A stretch of 22,372 nucleotides of DNA from UBA5336 sp038526245. GTDB taxonomy: Bacteria; Pseudomonadota; Alphaproteobacteria; Caulobacterales; Hyphomonadaceae. A model generated the notes under the pieces. That model did not search any database, was not told the DNA's origin, and saw nothing but the letters and a program-made list of their open reading frames with translations. Numbering within the stretch: position 1 is the first letter of the stretch; each line of letters begins with the position of its first letter. Positions 8,627 to 14,636 of this stretch are shown here, one piece after another. The stretch covers positions 1-22,372 of the forward strand of contig JBCBGZ010000044.1 of NCBI GenBank assembly GCA_038526245.1. The letters run 5' to 3'. The position numbers were made by a program, and so were the translations under genes.

Positions 8627-8654
8627 CGCTAAAAACCCCATTGAGACTTTAGCG
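8627..8654. repeat. Inverted repeat CGCTAAA / TTTAGCG
   Basis: Perfect 7-bp arms 14 bases apart lie between the 2OG oxygenase stop and the small membrane-protein gene, adjacent to the repeat at 8608-8622. There is no U-tract after the distal arm on either strand, so it is not a standard terminator. It may be an operator or a leader structure. Confidence 0.3.
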
Positions 8655-8710
8655 CCAGTGAATGACAAGAGCATGTCGCTGTAAGGAAACTGATTTTGGC
8701 GGGTATCTAC

Positions 8711-9331
8711 TCAAACTGTGAGTTGCGAAACATCGCGATAGTCACCGATCGTGCCCTTAACAAAGCTGTTGAAAGCAATCGCCCGCCTTGGCGCATCTGA
8801 CCCGTTGGCCTCAATCTGATGATTGATATCGGATGGAAACATGAGCACTTCACCCTGACGCGGCGTCACAGAATTTGTCGGCGAATTGTAGAGATTTCGC
8901 CGCTCAGCGACGGGAATCAACTCGATCTGTTGGTACATTGTGCGCCGATCAAAGAACACACGGCTAACCGGTTCCGGCAACTCATCATAATAAACAGAAC
9001 CGGAAATGATTGAATTCGAGTGGGAATGGGAATGCATCCCAATGCCGGGTGGATTCATCAGCCCCCAAGACTGCGTGACGATGATCCTCTGGTCGATCCC
9101 CATGACATCACGCGCGTAAATGTCGAGTGCGTCCTGAACGGCTGTGGCGAGGTTCGCTAACTCCGGATGCTTGAAAATGTAGAGGTCCTCGGAGATCAGA
9201 TTGTCCCGATTGCGAACCATTTTCAGATTTCGGACATGCTCGACCTGATCTGGCGTAATCGCAGCACTAATATCTGCGCGCATAAAAGGTGTCGCAAACA
9301 AGGGCTGAATGTCGAATTTTGCCTGGGCCAT
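8711..9331 (-). CDS. Putative 2OG-Fe(II) oxygenase (TIGR02466-like)
   Basis: The ATG at 9331 is chosen over one 12 bases upstream because GGGGAG lies four bases before it. The 206-residue product resembles the TIGR02466 family of putative 2-oxoglutarate/Fe(II) oxygenases: LFATPFMRADI near the start, QSWGLMNPPGIGMHSHSHSNSIISGSVYY (about 87-115), then PRQGEVLMFPSDINHQIEAN and PRRAIAFNSF. H102 or H104 with N106, H171 and R182/R183 would be the iron and 2-oxoglutarate ligands; an HxN is seen where HxD is usual for the superfamily. The substrate is unknown. It follows the desaturase on the same strand with a 123-bp gap, so co-transcription is possible but not certain. Confidence 0.8.
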   Translation of the reverse strand: MAQAKFDIQPLFATPFMRADISAAITPDQVEHVRNLKMVRNRDNLISEDLYIFKHPELANLATAVQDALDIYARDVMGIDQRIIVTQSWGLMNPPGIGMHSHSHSNSIISGSVYYDELPEPVSRVFFDRRTMYQQIELIPVAERRNLYNSPTNSVTPRQGEVLMFPSDINHQIEANGSDAPRRAIAFNSFVKGTIGDYRDVSQLTV

Positions 9332-9454
9332 TTGGCTCCCCATACGCGGTGATACTTTTAGGACTGACGCTAATCGCCCTGCTCTTTTTCTATGTCTGAT
9401 TTTTATCGAAGCCCGTAAAGGGGCGCTTCCAGCTCGCTCCGGATCGAGGACTAG

Positions 9455-10327
9455 CTACAAAGCATCCACATCGCAGCCGCGCGCTTCGAGGATGGGTTTC
9501 ATCTCCCAGTATGCCATCGGCGTGCGGTAGAGCGGGATGCGCGGGTGGAGGTGGTGCACCACGTGATACTGCATACCCAGTGATCCGATGTTTCCGAGAA
9601 TCGAGCGGAAACTCCGCGTGTCCCGGTAGCGACCGACGTTGAGCCCCGGATGATGCGGCGCCCAGCTAAGATAGTACTGGATGTAAGTCAGCGCGATATG
9701 GCGCGGCAGCCACCAGAGCAGTGCCGCCTCGATCGCAAAACCGCTCCATGCCAGGGCGAACAAGACACCGTAGAATACGAGATTGTAGACGACTCCATCG
9801 AGAATAACGTCAGGTCGTCCAAGGCGCATCAGTGCCTCGCCATAGGCGTTGAAGCCGCCTTTCGCACGAGGCTGTCGGTTGGCGATCGACACCCAAATGG
9901 CGCCTAGCGGGCCCGGCGCCGCAACGGAGATATCCGGGTCCAGCTCGTGGTGATTGGTGTGTTTATGATGCTCCATATGGGTGAGCTTCGCCACGCGATA
10001 AGGCAGGACCAAGGGCAGCGTGGAAAGATGCCCCACCATCTGGTTCAGCCACCGCAGCGAAGTGCCCGGACGCGCAATAATGTCATGCTGGGCTTCGTGG
10101 CTCGGCAAGTAGGACAGCGTGATGTTCACCGTCGCAATCATGAAGGCAAGCCACAGTGGAAAGCCTGCGAAAAACACAAGCGGCCAAAGGGCAAGCCAGA
10201 CTGCAAGATTTGTGAAAGCCCAGACCACGGCAAAGTAGGGGAATTTTCCCACATGCCGAGCGGCCACCTCCCGCTCAGCGCGCATAAGCTCCGTAGCGCT
10301 CATTCCGGAGAGATCCCGTTTGCTCAA
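9455..10327 (-). CDS. Membrane fatty acid desaturase family protein
   Basis: This is a di-iron membrane desaturase/hydroxylase. The three histidine boxes are present: HEAQH, HMEHHKHTNHH and YHVVHHLHP, the last followed by RIPLYRTP. Hydrophobic pairs lie between boxes one and two and between two and three. Sequence fits fatty acyl or carotenoid-type substrates; it cannot be narrowed further. Start choice: GGGGGAGG ends five bases before TTG 10327, which overlaps the upstream TGA (TTGA) and gives 290 residues; GTG 10333 and ATG 10303 are alternatives. The coding frame remains open further upstream, but that part is the antiparallel frame of the 64-residue gene and looks non-coding. Coupling with the small membrane protein suggests joint function. 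Confidence 0.88.
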   Translation of the reverse strand: MSKRDLSGMSATELMRAEREVAARHVGKFPYFAVVWAFTNLAVWLALWPLVFFAGFPLWLAFMIATVNITLSYLPSHEAQHDIIARPGTSLRWLNQMVGHLSTLPLVLPYRVAKLTHMEHHKHTNHHELDPDISVAAPGPLGAIWVSIANRQPRAKGGFNAYGEALMRLGRPDVILDGVVYNLVFYGVLFALAWSGFAIEAALLWWLPRHIALTYIQYYLSWAPHHPGLNVGRYRDTRSFRSILGNIGSLGMQYHVVHHLHPRIPLYRTPMAYWEMKPILEARGCDVDAL

Positions 10328-10518
10328 ATCCACCTCCCCCGGACCTGCGCTATTGCTCCGTAGCCCGCACCCGTCATCAGTCCGACCATCAGGGGTGAAA
10401 GGCCAAACGGCGGTGCGATCCCCATCGCCGAAATCGACTGAGCGACCAATGGCGCGATAAATCCGAGCCCGAACAGGAGCGGCCCTAGATAAAAGACAGC
10501 TTTGATTATCGAAACCAT
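10324..10518 (-). CDS. 64-residue membrane micro-protein coupled to desaturase
   Basis: This short gene begins with ATG at 10518 behind a strong GAGGAG seven bases upstream. The 64-residue product is hydrophobic with two likely transmembrane segments (about 5-30, AVFYLGPLLFGLGFIAPLVAQ, and 40-58, LSPLMVGLMTGAGYGAIAQ) and a short basic end (VRGRW). I do not recognise a family. Its TGA overlaps the proposed TTG start of the desaturase by four bases. The layout suggests a small subunit, partner or stabiliser of the membrane desaturase, which is inference from position only. Confidence 0.72.
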   Translation of the reverse strand: MVSIIKAVFYLGPLLFGLGFIAPLVAQSISAMGIAPPFGLSPLMVGLMTGAGYGAIAQVRGRWI

Positions 10519-10542
10519 GGATCAACTCCTCGCACAAAAAGG

Positions 10543-10556
10543 TGACACATGCGTCA
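10543..10556. promoter_or_regulatory. Operator-like palindrome upstream of desaturase pair
   Basis: TGACACATGCGTCA is symmetric at 12 of 14 positions (TGACrCATGyGTCA). It lies 25 bp upstream of the 64-residue gene's ATG, where a repressor would block transcription. The form fits a TetR-, MarR- or FadR-like dimer site. No regulator gene is next to it. The minus-strand reading also contains TTGACG, a good -35 hexamer, within the site. Confidence 0.45.
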
Positions 10557-10601
10557 ACTTTTGTCGAGGGCCGCTAGCCGGAAGCCAAGATATCAACGTA
10601 T

Positions 10602-10616
10602 CGTTCGGGGTGAACG
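10602..10616. promoter_or_regulatory. Inverted repeat CGTTC-GGGGT-GAACG
   Basis: Five-base arms CGTTC and GAACG surround a GGGGT spacer; flanking bases add overlapping palindromes (AACGTATCGTT at 10595-10605 and GAACGTTC at 10612-10619). It lies between the histidine-kinase stop and the desaturase promoter. It could be a further regulatory site; no U-tract follows on the minus strand. Confidence 0.3.
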
Positions 10617-10637
10617 TTCGTTGAAAGCGAGAACAAG

Positions 10638-12269
10638 TCAGGCCAGAAGGGCCGCGCTATCCTCAGCTGCGGAATGCTCGGCCGCAGAGATGAAATCTGC
10701 CAGCGTCGTGATCAGTTCGGGTCCTCGAATAGGTTTGGCAATCACGCCTGCAAAGCCCGCCGCCAAACAGTGGCGCTTCCGCGCCTCGCTGGAGTCTGCC
10801 GTCACAGCGAGACAGAGTGTTTCAGAGTTAGGCCCTGGATGACCACGCAGCATTTTGATCAGCACATCGCCTTGCCCATCGCGCAGGAAATAGTCGCAGA
10901 GAATTGCCTGGTAGGGTTTGTGATCGACGCGACGACGCGCCTGGGCCAGTGTTGCCACCGTATCGACACGCCACCCCGCATTGCCAAGTGTGCTCTCGAT
11001 CAGTGCCTGGCTTGCGGCATGGTCTTCCACAAGGAGGATATCGCCGAGCTTGAAAGCCGAACGGGTCGGCCTTGCGGTCTTCGGCACGCCTTCAGTCGCA
11101 AGGCGCGGCCCGGCGCGACGCAAGGGCAAAGCAAGCCTGAAGACGCTGCCCCCCTCCGCGGCATCGCAATATGTCAGGTCTCCGCCCATGGCACGTGCGA
11201 GCCCGAGAGAAATGCTGAGCCCCAGGCCAACCCCCTGTTCTCCCCCCGCAGACTGGAGCCGCTGGAACGGTTCAAACAAGCGCTCGCGCTCGGTTTCCGA
11301 AATGCCGCGGCCCGTATCAGCCACACAGGCGGAGAAGGCCACCTGGCCCTCCTCGCGCGCTAACCCTTCTAGGGAGAAATGGACCGCGCCAGATTCGGTG
11401 TACTTGATGGCGTTTGAAATCAGATTGCCCAGTATTTGCTGGATCCGGACTGCATCGCCTTCCAGGCGCGTTGGCAAAGCGCTGGACACTGAAACATCAA
11501 ACGCAAGTCCCTTTTCCTCGGCCCGGGGCTGCCACAAAGCCGCAAGGTCCTGGGCCAATTGGGACGTTGAGAAGGGAGCGATTTTCGGAACGATATCGCC
11601 GGACCTCACCCGACCTGCCTCAACAGATCGGGAGACAAGATCTGCCAGGGACTCCGTAGAGCGGGCAATGACATCGAGGCTCTGGCGCGCTTCGGGTACG
11701 AGATCCTTGCGTAAAAGCCGTTCTGTGTGACCGAGCATGGCAGTCAGAGGCGTGCGAACCTCATGGCCAAGTCGCGCCAAAGACAATCCGCCATCGCGCC
11801 GCTCGCGAGCGAGTTGGCGCCCCATTGTCTTCAGCTTTTCGGAAGCCGACCGCATTTGATGCGCACGCCGGGTATTCTCCGCGCTCAGGGCGACGGTCAG
11901 CGATGTGGCCGTGACATAGCCATAGTAAGCGCCTGCCTGTCGTACGATCACGCCATGCTGGAAGCCTTTTGCCCCATCGGCGGCAAGATGATGGGCGACT
12001 TCGCCGAGCGGCTGCCCCACTTTGGCACTGGCATAGTCTTCCTCAACCAGTGGCATGATCGATTGCTTTGATGCGGAAGGTTCGGTGAGCTTCGCCGCCT
12101 GTTCCATGACGGCCACGCGCGTGAGGATCCCGACAACGGTTCGCTCGAACACGACAGGCATCGCCACGCGCTCGGTATGAATCAAAAACCAATCAAAGAC
12201 TTCGCCGACGCTTTGCGACGGCAAAAGCGGCGCGATCTCCGCAATGAGGGTTTCGATACGCGTAGGCAT
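10638..12269 (-). CDS. Soluble hybrid histidine kinase with N-terminal CBS-like region
   Basis: This 543-residue hybrid sensor kinase has no transmembrane segment, so it senses a cytoplasmic signal. Residues about 15-130 look like a CBS-type pair (AMPVVFERTVVGILTRVAVMEQ, then GVIVRQAGAYYGYVTATSLT), which often binds adenine nucleotides. A coiled region leads to the H-box LARLGHEVRTPLTAMLGH (phospho-acceptor H169). The ATPase has the N box (QQILGNLISNAIKYT, 277-291), ADTGRGIS (317-324) and GVGLGLSIS (346-354). The C-terminal receiver (about 409-527) has acidic ILLVEDH, phospho-acceptor D459 in CDYFLRDGQGD, and K512 in AKP. No cognate regulator gene is adjacent. The start at 12269 has no good Shine-Dalgarno and lies just after a hairpin. 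Confidence 0.9.
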   Translation of the reverse strand: MPTRIETLIAEIAPLLPSQSVGEVFDWFLIHTERVAMPVVFERTVVGILTRVAVMEQAAKLTEPSASKQSIMPLVEEDYASAKVGQPLGEVAHHLAADGAKGFQHGVIVRQAGAYYGYVTATSLTVALSAENTRRAHQMRSASEKLKTMGRQLARERRDGGLSLARLGHEVRTPLTAMLGHTERLLRKDLVPEARQSLDVIARSTESLADLVSRSVEAGRVRSGDIVPKIAPFSTSQLAQDLAALWQPRAEEKGLAFDVSVSSALPTRLEGDAVRIQQILGNLISNAIKYTESGAVHFSLEGLAREEGQVAFSACVADTGRGISETERERLFEPFQRLQSAGGEQGVGLGLSISLGLARAMGGDLTYCDAAEGGSVFRLALPLRRAGPRLATEGVPKTARPTRSAFKLGDILLVEDHAASQALIESTLGNAGWRVDTVATLAQARRRVDHKPYQAILCDYFLRDGQGDVLIKMLRGHPGPNSETLCLAVTADSSEARKRHCLAAGFAGVIAKPIRGPELITTLADFISAAEHSAAEDSAALLA

Positions 12270-12276
12270 TACAAAA

Positions 12277-12298
12277 AGGCGTCCCTTGGTTAACGCCT
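12277..12298 (-). terminator. Terminator-like hairpin between clpP-like gene and histidine kinase
   Basis: On the minus strand AGGCGT and ACGCCT pair with a 10-base loop and are followed by TTTTTG, the form of an intrinsic terminator. It should end transcription from the protease gene. The U-tract ends only a few bases before the kinase ATG at 12269. On the plus strand the same arms are followed by GTTTT. The stem is only 6 bp, so termination may be partial. Confidence 0.5.
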
Positions 12299-12348
12299 GT
12301 TTTGCAGTCTAAGTCTTACCCGTCTGTAAAAGCTAATGAATCAGCAAC

Positions 12349-12939
12349 CTAGCTGATCTCACTGCGGTGGCGCACAATCTTGCCCACGAGACCGTATTTT
12401 ACAGCCTCTTCCGCACTCATCCAAAAATCGCGGTCGGTGTCTTCTTTGATCTTTTCGAGCTTCTGGCCCGTGGCCTCCGCAAAGATCTTGTTGAGACGTT
12501 CGCGCATCTTGATGATCTCGCGCGCCTGAATTTCGACATCGGTGGCCTGACCACCCACCCCGCCACGGGGTTCATGGAGCAGGAAGCGCGTATTCGGCAG
12601 GGCGTAACGGTTTTCTTTCTTCGCCGCTGAGTAGATCAGAGCGCCGGCCGAAGCACACCAGCCCGTGCCGAGGATTTTCACCGGCGCTGGCACAAACTTG
12701 ATCATGTCGTGGATCATGTCGCCACTTTCCACGTGGCCGCCCGGCGACGACAGCACCAGCAGGATCGGCTTGTCGCTTTCCGAAGACAGCGCCAAGAGCC
12801 GTTCGCAAACCCGGCGGGCCTGTTTGTCGTCAATGCCGCCGGTCAGCAAAATCGTGCGGGCATTGAAAAGCGCCTCTTCGAGGAAAGAGTTCGGTTCGCC
12901 TTGGGCGGCGTTAGGTTCGTCATCGTCAAGACGGTTCAT
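12349..12939 (-). CDS. ClpP-like serine protease subunit
   Basis: ClpP forms the proteolytic chamber of Clp ATPases. The 196-residue product has the oxyanion segment SSPGGHVESGD (64-74), nucleophile S97 in GWCASAGA, H122 in FLLHEPRGG and D171 in DTDRDFW, so the triad is complete, followed by MSAEEAVKYGLVGKI. The QATDVEIQAREIIKMRERLNKI helix is typical. Unlike housekeeping ClpP, the N-terminus is acidic (LDDDEPNAAQGEPN) and lacks the usual LVPMVIE/GER axial-loop region. I start at ATG 12939; the frame runs further up to 13026 but that sequence is not protein-like. No Clp ATPase gene is near. It lies downstream of trcR with an 86-bp gap. Probably an accessory ClpP paralog. Confidence 0.85.
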   Translation of the reverse strand: MNRLDDDEPNAAQGEPNSFLEEALFNARTILLTGGIDDKQARRVCERLLALSSESDKPILLVLSSPGGHVESGDMIHDMIKFVPAPVKILGTGWCASAGALIYSAAKKENRYALPNTRFLLHEPRGGVGGQATDVEIQAREIIKMRERLNKIFAEATGQKLEKIKEDTDRDFWMSAEEAVKYGLVGKIVRHRSEIS

Positions 12940-13025
12940 GTCGTATGCGCTCTTTTCTACGTGTCTGAGTCTTAGGTGAGGGGCACCGGGGCGAGGGTCA
13001 AGCGGTCGCCATGCCCCAGAGGCCA

Positions 13026-13694
13026 TTAACCGGTGAAATCCCGGAAAACATCGTCTGCTGAAAGGTCGCTGGAAGATGAAGCATCTTCCTCGCTCGCTGC
13101 AGGCGCTTCTTCGATCGGCTTCAGGCCAGGGCCCTCTTCGTTCTCGGCTCGCTCAGCATCAATTTTCCGGCGCTTGTCGGCGGCTCCGGCAATGATCTCG
13201 TCCAGCTCGATCTGGCTACAAAGGCCCAGGGTCACCGGATCGACGGGTTTGATATTCGCGCTGTCCCAGTGGGTGCGATCCCGCACTTTGGTGATCGTTG
13301 CCTTCGTCGTGCCGATCAGTTTCGAGATTTGCGGATCGGTGACTTCCGGGTGGTTGCGGATGAACCAGGCAATGGCGTTTGGTTTATCAGCCCGCCGCGT
13401 GACCGGGGTGTACCGCGCGCCTTTGCGTTTTGGCTGGGGAATATGGGCGATCTTCGAGGCTTGAGCGCGCAAGCGATAGTCGCCATCAGCTTCGCCCTTG
13501 CGGATTTCCTCGCGCGTCAGCGTTCCGCCTGCAATTGGATCGACGCCGCGCATGTTCTCCGCAACATCGCCATCGGCAATGCCCTTGACTTCGAGATGGT
13601 GCAGTCCGCAAAACGCAGCAATCTGGTCAAATGACAGGGTTGTATTGTCGATCAGCCAGACTGCGGTGGCTTTCGGCATCAGAATTTCGGCCAT
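13026..13694 (-). CDS. trcR: Cell-cycle transcriptional regulator TrcR (DUF1013)
   Basis: TrcR is an alphaproteobacterial DNA-binding protein of the DUF1013 family linked to cell-cycle control. The 222-residue product matches the family throughout: ILMPKATAVWLIDNTTLSFDQIAAFCGLHHLEVKGIADG at the N-terminus, DPIAGGTLTREEI, the basic KRKGARYTPVTRRADKPNAIAWF and the helix-turn-helix-like DPQISKLIGTTKATITKVRDRTHW (about 119-142), then LGLCSQIELDE. The C-terminal 45 residues are acidic and serine-rich, hence disordered. The ATG at 13694 follows a strong AGGAGG by five bases. A stable hairpin sits in the leader. Confidence 0.93.
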   Translation of the reverse strand: MAEILMPKATAVWLIDNTTLSFDQIAAFCGLHHLEVKGIADGDVAENMRGVDPIAGGTLTREEIRKGEADGDYRLRAQASKIAHIPQPKRKGARYTPVTRRADKPNAIAWFIRNHPEVTDPQISKLIGTTKATITKVRDRTHWDSANIKPVDPVTLGLCSQIELDEIIAGAADKRRKIDAERAENEEGPGLKPIEEAPAASEEDASSSSDLSADDVFRDFTG

Positions 13695-13727
13695 GGGGAC
13701 CTCCTGGTCTCACCGCCAGATGCGCCG

Positions 13728-13753
13728 CCGCCCGGCACTTTCGTACCGGGCGG
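13728..13753 (-). promoter_or_regulatory. GNRA-capped hairpin in trcR 5' leader
   Basis: In the trcR transcript the arms CCGCCCGGUAC and GUGCCGGGCGG pair over 11 bp and are closed by a GAAA tetraloop. One pair is a U-G wobble, which on the opposite strand would be a C/A mismatch, so the structure works better as trcR-side RNA. It lies about 22 bases upstream of the AGGAGG site. There is no U-tract, so it is not a terminator. A protein-binding RNA element or transcript stabiliser is possible. Confidence 0.55.
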
Positions 13754-13791
13754 TCAGGGCAATTGGAGGGAATTATCCTAACAATGGCATT

Positions 13792-13799
13792 GATATAGC
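13792..13799 (-). promoter_or_regulatory. Possible -10 element for trcR
   Basis: The minus strand reads GCTATATC, an exact match to the Caulobacter housekeeping -10 form GCTANAWC. I see no matching TTGAC-type -35 at the expected distance, so this is weak. If used, the trcR leader would contain the whole hairpin at 13728-13753. Confidence 0.3.
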
Positions 13800-13859
13800 G
13801 GCGACCGCGCGCAAATGAAAGTGCGAATGGCAAACCCGCAACCCGGAGACGTGCCCACC

Positions 13860-14633
13860 ATGGCCAAGCCCCCGATCTCCCTTGTGCAGCGGGCACTTTT
13901 GCCCATTGGCATTGTTCAGTTTCTGGTGCCCACCCTGCCCCGCTTCGGCGTTGGCAGCGACATCGCAGACACTGCAAACGAATCCATGATGCGGGCGCCC
14001 GAAACCCCGCCAGGCGTCTTTTTCGCCATCTGGGGCATCATCTTTTCAGCTTATCTTGGCACCGCACTTTGGGCTCAGTTCAGCCGAGACCATGTTATCG
14101 CACGCATCGCCCCGTCGCTTGCGTCGGCGGGCGTCGCGTCGATCATCTGGATGTTGCTGCGCCAGGGTCAGATAAGCGACGTTCTGGGCCACCTTGTTCT
14201 TGTTGCCATGTTCATCTCCGCCTATGTCGCCGCGCGCCGGTTCGACGAAACACGGGGTATGGGCGGCAGCCCAGGCCGCTGGGTCAGCGATGTGACGACG
14301 GGTATGCTGGCGGGCTGGATGACATTGGCTCTCGCGCTCTCGACCAGCGAGCTTGTCCGCACCCTGTTTGGCATCGCTAACACCGACGCCGAATGGTGGA
14401 TGCTCGGCTTCACGCTCCTGATCGCCGTGGGATGTGCACAGTTTGCGTTTTCAAAGATCACCGCCAGCCCCTATTTCGTACTCGCGTTTGCATGGGGCAT
14501 TCTGGGCGTGATCCTCAATCTGTGGATCAATGTCGAACTTCACGTTCCTGCAGTTCTGACCAGCCTCTTGGCGACTTTTGTGCTCATTCGCAGGCTCCGC
14601 TTGGGTGCGACGGGCGCGCGGGCTAGACCGTAG
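13860..14633 (+). CDS. TspO/MBR-like membrane protein
   Basis: This 257-residue protein has about seven transmembrane helices. The stretch PETPPGVFFAIWGIIFSAYLGTALWAQF (48-74) resembles the PAG-FxIWGxIY motif that opens the tryptophan-rich TspO-like core, and further Trp-rich helices follow (IIWMLL, GWMTLALAL, EWWMLGFTLL, AWGILGVILNLWI). TspO relatives bind porphyrins and hydrophobic ligands; the match here is distant and no function should be assumed. I chose ATG 13860, with GGAG 11 bases upstream; ATGs at 13815 and 13827 would add 15 or 11 residues. The MscS gene begins three bases after its stop, so they are one operon. Confidence 0.68.
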   Translation: MAKPPISLVQRALLPIGIVQFLVPTLPRFGVGSDIADTANESMMRAPETPPGVFFAIWGIIFSAYLGTALWAQFSRDHVIARIAPSLASAGVASIIWMLLRQGQISDVLGHLVLVAMFISAYVAARRFDETRGMGGSPGRWVSDVTTGMLAGWMTLALALSTSELVRTLFGIANTDAEWWMLGFTLLIAVGCAQFAFSKITASPYFVLAFAWGILGVILNLWINVELHVPAVLTSLLATFVLIRRLRLGATGARARP

Positions 14634-14636
14634 GTT

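Noticed and set aside
9408..9428. Hairpin-like GAAGCCC / GGCGCTTC between desaturase and 2OG oxygenase genes as a terminator
   Set aside because: The stem is bulged and no U-tract follows it on the minus strand; evidence too weak to list as a terminator.
10334..10537. N-terminal extension of the desaturase through the 64-residue gene
   Set aside because: The extension lacks protein-like features, while the other frame has a strong Shine-Dalgarno and a hydrophobic protein.
10603..10619. Second LexA box in the desaturase upstream region
   Set aside because: The two GTTC half-sites are nine bases apart, not seven.
12940..13025. Housekeeping promoter (TTGACC and CCTAAGAC) for the clpP-like gene
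   Set aside because: The spacer is longer than that of known Caulobacter-type promoters and the -10 match is partial.
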